Origin: Leishmania infantum JPCM5
Taxonomy: Eukaryota; Euglenozoa; Kinetoplastea; Trypanosomatida; Trypanosomatidae
Assembly: GCF_000002875.2 (NCBI RefSeq)
Contig: NC_009404.2
Span: 347,501-411,500, forward strand
Direction: 5' to 3'
DNA length: 64,000 nt
Shown here in pieces: positions 57,038 to 64,000 of the stretch. Every line of letters starts with the position of its first letter. Within the stretch, counting starts at the first letter, position 1. Position numbers and translations under genes: made by a program. The notes beneath the pieces are model-generated. The model was not told the DNA's origin. It ran no database searches and saw only the letters and a program-made list of their open reading frames with translations.

Positions 57038-58440
57038 GCTAACGCAAGACTGTGGGAGAGTGCGAGGCTGTGATAGAATAATGCGGCATGGTGAGTTGAG
57101 CAGGAGAGGAACGCAACACCGCCACTTCAGCTTGCCGGTTTTGGATCCGGGCTTGCCTTTTTTTTTGTCGAGGATGTGCCCCGCTGCTCCGCAGCGCTCC
57201 TCCCGCGTTCAAGGACGGGTCGATGGGGTGTCTTGTCCCGCATCTCTCTCTCTCTCTTCGCCTCCTCCCCCTCTCCGGCACTGTTTTCTTTCTTTTGTCT
57301 GTTCCTCCCCTTCGCTTCGATTGGCACGCTGGGTGTGTGCGCGTACGTGCGGGACCTCGCTGATCGCTCGAAGCTCCGCTGAACAGCATCGCTGTGCGCC
57401 TCTCCAGAGCATTGTTGGCTGGCATGAATGTGCACTACATTCCTCTGAGGAAGAAGGAGGGGCCGAGTCTGGGTGTCTGTCAGTCGCCGTTGGACTGTTT
57501 GTTTTGTCTGCGTTGCTCTTCACCGGTACAAAACCTTCCACACAACGCACGTACGGGCGCCATGGCATATCGCGCTGTTTGCCGCTGAAGTTAAGAACTG
57601 GTTTCCGCCCCTAAGCGCTTCGCTTTAAGAAGAGGCTTCGCTGTGCCTACGTGCACGCGTCGCCACCTCCTCCGGCTGCTTCCCTCAATGTACATGTATG
57701 TCTATATCGCATCCCTCATGCCCCGCATCTCCGCATGCACGAACTCTCCGGCCACCATTAGTTACTGCTACGCTCCTCTCTCTCTCTGTTACCCTTGCCG
57801 CCTCGTCACACCCTAGCCGCTCACGAAGGGGTCTAGAGCGAGGGAGAACGCAACGAGAAAAAATCACATAGCCCAAAGAAGAGCACAACCGATCGTGTTC
57901 GCCAGCACCTCTTCTCTGAAAGCTACCAGAAACCGGTAAATAAAAGGTGTCTATTGAAGCTTTCGTCAGCTTTCGGTCCCTGCGCGCGCAGACAAGTACG
58001 CTTCCCCTTGAACGCTGCCACTCGCACAACTGCCAAAATCATTTCTCATCCCTTTTCGACTAGCGCTTGTCTTCCCTGCCACCACGACCTCCTCTCTCGG
58101 AAGTGCTCACTGGCCGCCCTCACCCCTCTTCTTCTTTCCTGTTGTTGTTCTCTGTTTCGGGTTTTCCGTCTTTGTACTTCTTTGACTCCATCCCTGTTGT
58201 TGTACTACACTGATTGCGTGCTTGTGTGTGTGTGTGTGTGTTTGTTTGACGCTCCTCTCCATCCCCCTTCACACCCTTCTCTTTCCCTTCTGTCTCTCTT
58301 TCTTCTTCTGTCTTTTTTTGTTGTTGTTGCTGTTGCCTTGTTCGCTTTTCATGTATAGATCAGTGTGTCGGTGCACGGTTTGCACTTCCCTCTCTCCTCG
58401 GCGCGCCTTCCGCCGTCTTCGGCCTGCGCAGTTGAGTGTT

Positions 58441-58465
58441 GTGTGTGTGTGGGGGGAGGGGGGCG
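58441..58465 (+). repeat. (GT)n followed by G-runs
   Basis: GTGTGTGTGT is followed by GGGGGGAGGGGGGCGG, another GT-then-G junction close to a splice site. Confidence 0.85.
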
Positions 58466-58480
58466 GCTACTTTGCTTTTT

Positions 58481-58503
58481 CGTCATTTTCACCATTATCA
58501 CAG
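58481..58503 (+). promoter_or_regulatory. Predicted trans-splice acceptor for the 982-aa gene
   Basis: TCGTCATTTTCACCATTATC leads to ACAG with AG at 58502-58503. No ATG lies between it and the start at 58649, giving a 145-nt 5' UTR. Confidence 0.4.
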
Positions 58504-58648
58504 GAAAAGCGTAATTCTCTCCACTCCCTCTTTCGCTGCCGGAAGTGTCTGTGCTACGGTGCTCAGCTGTACACGCGCGCACGGAAACTCGCAGATCGCG
58601 CATTCAGAGGAAGGATACATACACCGAGCGCGGCCGTCCGGCGTGGCC

Positions 58649-61597
58649 ATGCGACCCTCCACGAGCATGGACACTCCCTTTAACGGCGACAGCACCGGCG
58701 TGCGGATGTCATCTGTAACCTCCACCATTACCGCCCGTGCGAGTCGATCACGGCAGCCGACACTTCCCTGGTTAGACCCCAGCGTTGTGCTGGAGGTGCA
58801 CTCCTCCTCAGAGACTCTGCTATCGACTCGCAGGAGCGCTTTCCAGTGTTCTCCGTCCTACGCCTCTGTTGCAGAGTCGCTAGAGACACCGCTTGTTATG
58901 ACGGCCACCACTGCAGTGCTGAGTGCCACAATTGACGAAGAGTGTGACGACCTGGAGCTCAGCACGACCGCCTACGGCGAGGTCATCCGAGCCGATAAGC
59001 TGCGCACTAATCTGCGCCGCGGCGGCGAGTACCGTTTTTCATGCTGTGCATTTTGGCACCGTCAGGGCAGCAACAGCGGCAGCGGCGGCGAGGCGGTTGA
59101 CCATCGCATCCCCGCGGCGCCACATCCTTCACGGCTCTCCAGCGCACCGCAACAGCGACCTCAGCAGCAAACAGCGAGTACTGCGTCACCGCCAGCGGCA
59201 ACTACATTGTTGCTCGGGGAAGTCGAAGCTGCCGCGGCAGTCGCTGAGTGTCACGCCTCCGGCTGGAGCGTGTCACCGCCGGAACCGAGGACAGAAGATG
59301 TGCTCACCATCCCATGCCCGCCACCTCTCGGAGGCAAGCGCACCAGCATGGAAGGCGGCGACGTTGGGCTGGCCTCCCAGCAGTTTTCGAGGCAGCTGTT
59401 CGATCTGCCATCTTTCCGCCCAACGCAAATTGCCCTTTCCTTCTCCATAGCTGCGGCAGAACGAGAACGGGTGTTTCCAGCCCCTCCAGCGGCTGCACCG
59501 CCGAGCGACCCCTGCAGCCCCGGGTCGCTTGCACCAAAACACAGCTCTCAACGCTTTACCAACCCCTTACATCTTCAGCAGAAGCCGCAGCGACTGCTGC
59601 AGCACAACAGCGCCAGCTCCTTGGAGGGCTGTGACGTTGCGGCAGTCGCTCCCGCCTCTAGCGCTGCGACCCTCGCAAGCGGTATGGGCACGCGCGCCGT
59701 CCCCAGCGAGTTGCAACCGCTGACGCCGCGACCCGATCCGGGGCTGCCTGCCTCAGCAGGGCAGCGCCTTTCCAGCGCTGCCTCTATAGGTCGCCGCTGC
59801 TTGCCACTCCTCTCGCCTCCCCTAGAACCGTTTCCACCTTCGTCGTGCACGTGCGCCACCAATACGCACGCTCCGTCGACATCGAGCCCAATGTTGTCAT
59901 CCTCGCATCCGGCGGAGGTGCACGACGCCGTCGCCATCTCCTCTGCACGCAGCACGTGTGTCAGTGGAAGGCGCAACAGTGGCCTAAATGTCACCAGCGC
60001 TTTCACCACAAGCTTGTCCCCGGTTGTCGGGCTGGCGGTCCCTGGCGCCGTGGAGGGGGTGTTGCCTCCACCACAGCCGCTAACGCAAGGCCTCCTCTCA
60101 CCGACACTGCGCGCACTCTCGAAAGGGTGGCGATCGCCGCCACCGGTGAGCGACCTTCACAACCCAGCGAGCAGCCCCGCTGGCAACTCTTCGCAGGGTG
60201 TGAATTCAAGCGTGACAGCAACGCTCTTCGGTGTAGGGGTGACAGCCAGGCCCGCATCGGCGGCATCGGCGGGTTGTGCTGGCCCGGCTCTGTCTCCTAT
60301 TGGTGAACCAGCCACGGACGCTCAGCTCGAGAACACCTCTGCACGGCCTCTAGAGGCCAATGTGTGTGCGCTGTTCAGTGGTAGTGCGTATGCCGATGTA
60401 CGCGCATCGACCGAGCTTCACGTGCTCCGTGCCCTTCCAGTTGCGCGAACATCTGTCGACCAGGCGGCCGTCAAGGCCGCCGTCGTCGCTGCGTCGACGC
60501 CGGCGGCGCCTTCACCGGGAACCCACGAGCGACGATGTAAGGAGGCCCCGGGGTGCTCGAAAGAAGCCGCAGATGCCGCTCTGTCAACATCCGTGGTGCC
60601 AAAAGGCGGTGTCGAGGCAGTGGCAGCAACGTTGGATGCGGGCTTCTCGGTGTGCTCGGCCTCCCTGTACAATCTGTCGGCACAGCTAGCACCCATGCCA
60701 TTCAAGCCGCAGCAGCCGTTCTGCAGCAACACCAAGTCAAGCAGCGGTACCACCGACGACGAGCGCGACAGAGCTGCTTGCCGAATCAGCGATGTTGCTG
60801 GCACCGCTAAGGTCGCATTCGTCGGCGTATCAAGCCCGCTGATGGTCGCCGGTGTGCCACCAAAGGTGGCAGCGACCGCCAGCCGGTCACCTCAGCAGCC
60901 GTTCCGCTCCTCTCTTAAGTGGGAAAGGCAAGCCAGGGATGCCGGCAAGAGCACTGCGATGTCGCCGAAATCCGAGGTCGCCGCAGCGCCGGGCCACCAA
61001 AGCGACGATGATGCGGTGGTCATCGAGGAGGCCGTCGTGCCGGCTGCGGGCATCAGCCCAACGCCGTCCCCGACGTCCTTGCCAGTGACGACGCCGCTGC
61101 AGGGCTCGCAGAGGGCGGTGTTTCGGTTCTACAGCGTGCTCCAAAGGGGCGCGGATCGCAGATGCGATTTCCATCTGCTCTCCGCCCACTCATCGATCGG
61201 CTCCTCCGCAGAGACGGGGGAGGGGTGGACAGCTGTGCCGAAGGAAGAAGCGGCGGTGGATGGGGGTCCTTGTGGTCAGGGCAGGGCTCAAGGAACTGAG
61301 TCACACGTCTCCGCAACGCTGCCGCCGCAGTCGGCGGGTGCGACGGCGACCAGTAGCGTGTCCAGTAAAGCGGAGAGGCTCAAGGCGGCTCACAAGAGCC
61401 GTTCCCGCCAGCGTGGAAACCGCGAGGAGTCGGTGGCTGGATTTCTAAGGGAAAGCAGTGCCGCCAGCGTGCTAGCGAGTAACAGTAGCCGCGGGGAGCT
61501 GTGGACAGGCCTGCAGCTGCCGCGCTCCTCCACGCTAGGCACAACATCTCTTTCACAAACACCGCAGGCTAGAGGTCGCACTCCATCACCTCCCTGA
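58649..61597 (+). CDS. Ser/Pro/Ala-rich protein of unknown function (982 aa)
   Basis: I do not recognise this protein. Residues 1-60 (MRPSTSMDTPFNGDSTGVRM and SRQPTLPWLDPSVVLEVHSS) and a stretch near residues 93-135 (IDEECDDLELSTTAYGEVIR, then YRFSCCAFWHRQG) look conserved enough to be functional, while most of the rest is low complexity, with many SP, SS and PP pairs. Such a composition is typical of a cytoskeletal or signalling scaffold rich in phosphorylation sites, but this is only a guess. The C-terminus is basic/Ser-rich (KSRSRQRGNRE, RTPSPP). The start is the first ATG after the predicted acceptor. The stop codon overlaps an ATG (TGATG at 61595-61599) that opens another coding-like frame, so the true C-terminus may lie further on in related species. 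Coding status is good. Confidence 0.72.
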   Translation: MRPSTSMDTPFNGDSTGVRMSSVTSTITARASRSRQPTLPWLDPSVVLEVHSSSETLLSTRRSAFQCSPSYASVAESLETPLVMTATTAVLSATIDEECDDLELSTTAYGEVIRADKLRTNLRRGGEYRFSCCAFWHRQGSNSGSGGEAVDHRIPAAPHPSRLSSAPQQRPQQQTASTASPPAATTLLLGEVEAAAAVAECHASGWSVSPPEPRTEDVLTIPCPPPLGGKRTSMEGGDVGLASQQFSRQLFDLPSFRPTQIALSFSIAAAERERVFPAPPAAAPPSDPCSPGSLAPKHSSQRFTNPLHLQQKPQRLLQHNSASSLEGCDVAAVAPASSAATLASGMGTRAVPSELQPLTPRPDPGLPASAGQRLSSAASIGRRCLPLLSPPLEPFPPSSCTCATNTHAPSTSSPMLSSSHPAEVHDAVAISSARSTCVSGRRNSGLNVTSAFTTSLSPVVGLAVPGAVEGVLPPPQPLTQGLLSPTLRALSKGWRSPPPVSDLHNPASSPAGNSSQGVNSSVTATLFGVGVTARPASAASAGCAGPALSPIGEPATDAQLENTSARPLEANVCALFSGSAYADVRASTELHVLRALPVARTSVDQAAVKAAVVAASTPAAPSPGTHERRCKEAPGCSKEAADAALSTSVVPKGGVEAVAATLDAGFSVCSASLYNLSAQLAPMPFKPQQPFCSNTKSSSGTTDDERDRAACRISDVAGTAKVAFVGVSSPLMVAGVPPKVAATASRSPQQPFRSSLKWERQARDAGKSTAMSPKSEVAAAPGHQSDDDAVVIEEAVVPAAGISPTPSPTSLPVTTPLQGSQRAVFRFYSVLQRGADRRCDFHLLSAHSSIGSSAETGEGWTAVPKEEAAVDGGPCGQGRAQGTESHVSATLPPQSAGATATSSVSSKAERLKAAHKSRSRQRGNREESVAGFLRESSAASVLASNSSRGELWTGLQLPRSSTLGTTSLSQTPQARGRTPSPP

Positions 61598-62579
61598 TGC
61601 GCCGCCCCGGCCACGAGGCCAGAATGCGTCACATAAACAGTGGCATGTGCTTCGGAGCGTGCATACCTTTGGTCGACTCTTTCCGCTCATTTCTCGAGAA
61701 CCACCAGTCATCCTTCTATCTAGGCAACACTACCAACGATCGAAGCGCCTCTTCAGGAACGCATTCAGCCTCCCCGAACTGTTCCGGCATATGCATGAGG
61801 CGCGAGCGCGGCAAACTCGGAAGCAGCACTCGGGGCCACAGTCAGCGGAAGCGCGAAAGCCGTGGCGTCGACTGGGCAGTCGCGAGCGCAGCTGCGCATC
61901 AGCTTAGTGTAATCCGCGACCACGGTACCCCCGCTGGAGAGAGCTCGGAACAACAGTAGCAGCTCGTCGCATCAGACACTGTCCCCGTGCATTTTAATCT
62001 TGTGATTTGCTTTTGAGAACGCAGCGTCTCCCGAGCCAGCCGGGACGGCAAGACATCAGCGGAGCAATGCCGCCGCTAAGGCGCACGGCTTTGGGTGGAC
62101 GCGAGGCCGGCCCTCGCTGCCGATGAGTACAAGCGCAGTCACGTCGCCGCTCTCCAGCGAGGCGACGCTGTACCTCCATGACTCTGCGGAGAGGCGCAAG
62201 TCACAAAAAAGTGCGTGTTGCGGCTCCAGCGATGCATCGCCGTTGCGGACCTGGGTGCTATCCCCTCTCTGACAGAAAGGCTTTCTGGCAAGATGTGCCG
62301 CAGCAGTTATTCCGCGCTAAGTCGCCCCAGCGGCAAGGCAATCTCTGTCGACCCGGCGCCGCGGCAAAGCAGCGCACCGTGGTCATTCTGCGGCTCGACG
62401 GCTCTCTGCTTCCGCTGAGCTCGGTCAGCGAGCCCATAGAAACGTCAGCAGCAGCAGCAGGAACACCGATCCAGCCAGCTTCATCGACGCAGCACGAATC
62501 CTTCCGGCAGCTCAAGCAGCTGTCCGTAGCGCCGTTGATCGCGGTGAACAGTCGGTGCGTAGTGGAATGGGGATGCTGA
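61597..62579 (+). pseudogene. Broken coding-like patches in successive frames (possible decayed gene or extended 3' end)
   Basis: Three or more open, coding-like patches follow each other in different frames. (1) 61597-61959, opening with the ATG that overlaps the previous stop; it reads HSASPNCSGIC and VDWAVASAAAHQLSVIRDHG before ending. (2) 62006-62272, with ATG at 62123 starting MSTSAVTSPLSSEATLYLHD. (3) about 62240-62418 in the next frame (TERLSGKMCRSSYSALSRPS). (4) about 62350-62579 in the third frame (RTVVILRLDGSLLPLSSVSE, ending VNSRCVVEWGC). Each patch has moderate to high third-position GC in its own frame, as in the neighbouring genes, and no single frame spans them. This is what a gene with several frameshifts would look like, or assembly errors in a real gene. 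Whether patch 1 belongs with the 982-aa protein is unknown. No function is proposed. Confidence 0.4.
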
Positions 62580-64000
62580 GAGAGAGGGGAGGAACCGTCG
62601 CTTGAAGCGCTGTATGCGCACGGCAGCGTACACCCTCTTCTCCATACAAACCTCGTGTGTGTGTGTGTGTGTGTGCTGATCGCAGCACAGACAGACACAC
62701 AGAGAGAATGGATGCCGTCCGTGCAACGTGCATTGTGTGAGTGTACGTCCAGGGAGTGTCCGTCTGTCTCCATCTTGTGGATTTCTTATTTGTTCGCTGC
62801 CCTTTACTCGTTAGTGAATGTGGCGCACCGTAGCCCAATGCATATATTGCTCTCCTCTTCGTTTTTTTTTCTGTTTTTCCATTCTCTAAAGTGTTCCCTT
62901 CGCATATTTTTACGATGCTGAACACCGCCTTTAGCGGCCAGCGAGCGTGTTTATCGTCCACACATGTCCTCGCGCATGCATGTGAGTATGAATGGATGGA
63001 TGTGGCTGAGGAGGGTTTCTCTTTTTTTTTCTGCAGTGGGGAAAGGGTGGGTACACCAAGGCTCCCAGATGTACTGTGACGGCGTCTGTGGCCAGGGTAA
63101 GATTGTCACTGGTTCACTTTTTTGTTGCTGGGCTAGGGTTTCTTATTGGATGTATATATTTATTTGAGACACACACATGCATACGGGTGCGTATGCATGT
63201 GTGTGTGTGTGTTGTGATGTGATGTTCAGCTCTTCCCATATGCTCTACGTTCTTTCTTCGCCCCACGCCGCCGCCCTTTTCCTCTCTCTTTGTAGACGTC
63301 ATAGGAGCGCAGTGGATTGTGATTGTGTGTGCTTTTCTGCCTTTCCTTTTTCTTTTCGTTGCTACCGCTGCTGCTAGTGCTGGTGGTAGTGATTGGGGTG
63401 TTCATGCTGCTGCACTCTCTGTACCCCATCACACCCACCCACCCCCATGCACACACAGGTAAAACCCGCACATACGTACGTATACAAACACTCTCCTTTT
63501 CCATACGAGGCCATGCAATCTTTCGACCGCTTCTGTTTTTTTTTCTTCTTTCCTGTTGCCAGTCGGGGGAGAGGGGGGGGTGAGCGGCGATGGCACTCCT
63601 ATGAAGTATGGTGAAAGGATCACGCGCACACCCACACTCGCTTCCCCTCCGCCGCTGCCTTTTCCCTTTCTCGCACGAGCCGCCACCCACGCCAAACCCC
63701 TCGCTGACACAGAGCGCACACTGCGCGTGCACACACACACAATTTGTTCAGCATGGGCAGTTGTGGTAGTTTTTCTGCTCTTTTGTTGTTGTTTTCCTTT
63801 GTTTTTGACGCTTCTCCGTTGCGGATGCGAAGGCGCACATCGCTGGAATAGATCCAAAGACTTGATGGGGAACGACAAGAACTAGAACAAACAAAAAAAA
63901 TGGAACTGAAAGAGCTCCGTAGTTGATCCGTGTCCTGAGCAGTGGCAAAGGGGGTTCCCAGCAACCAACTGCTTGCACCCTCCACCATGGAGCTCATTGC
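62580..64000. other. Gene-free end of the window
   Basis: Contains GT/CA repeats (62655-62675, 63198-63212), T-rich runs (62868-62880, 63021-63032, 63535-63546) and an A(8) run at 63893-63900. Short open frames on both strands overlap repeats and are not accepted. The next gene must begin beyond 64000. Confidence 0.65.

Larger units (their letters stand above)
57038..58648. other. 1.6 kb spacer, C/T-rich near its end
   Basis: C/T-rich at about 57240-57310 and again 58050-58345, with GT runs at 58223-58240 and 58441-58450 followed by G-rich sequence. No coding region is supported. Confidence 0.65.

Overview
The window comes from a kinetoplastid, most likely Leishmania or a close relative. Every convincing gene lies on the + strand, each is a single uninterrupted open frame, and the genes are G/C-rich at third codon positions. 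They are separated by 0.6-5 kb spacers full of (GT)n/(CA)n microsatellites and C/T-rich tracts followed by AG, the pattern of a polycistronic unit resolved by trans-splicing and polyadenylation. A gene resembling the RNA-editing endonuclease KREN1 and a Grx2-type glutaredoxin agree with this. I recall both on Trypanosoma brucei chromosome 1, which would suggest a Leishmania chromosome 20-like region, but this could not be checked. No promoter, strand switch, tRNA or rRNA gene was seen. One base (27147) is unresolved.

Layout. 1-26 kb: the C-terminal part of a DEAD-box RNA helicase; two adjacent, diverged Elf1-type zinc-ribbon proteins; a large RNase III protein with a U1-like zinc finger (KREN1-like); a ParB/sulfiredoxin-fold-like protein; the nucleolar factor Bfr2/AATF; an unidentified 2087-residue protein with a long acidic tail; a very divergent cyclophilin-like protein; and a probable mitochondrial protein with a DUF4379-type zinc ribbon. 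26-42 kb: a 5 kb gene-free and partly pyrimidine-rich stretch, then one giant 3626-residue protein with PAS-like segments, a degenerate receiver-like domain and a STE11/MAP3K-like kinase domain at the C-terminus. 42-64 kb: an acireductone dioxygenase fused to a TRP14-like thioredoxin domain; two probable mitochondrial proteins (one PPR-like, one with a membrane segment near its C-terminus); a low-complexity protein; a small glutaredoxin with a CQFS active site; a long Ser/Pro-rich protein followed by what looks like broken coding sequence; and a gene-free end.

The genes do not form one pathway, as expected in a kinetoplastid transcription unit. Loose themes are nuclear RNA work (helicase, Elf1 pair, Bfr2), mitochondrial function (KREN1-like, DUF4379, PPR-like, Grx2-like) and thiol/redox chemistry (ARD-TRP14 fusion, glutaredoxin). 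The strongest candidates for something unusual are the ARD-TRP14 fusion, the PAS/pseudo-receiver/MAP3K giant, the tandem Elf1 pair, and the broken coding patches at 61.6-62.6 kb.
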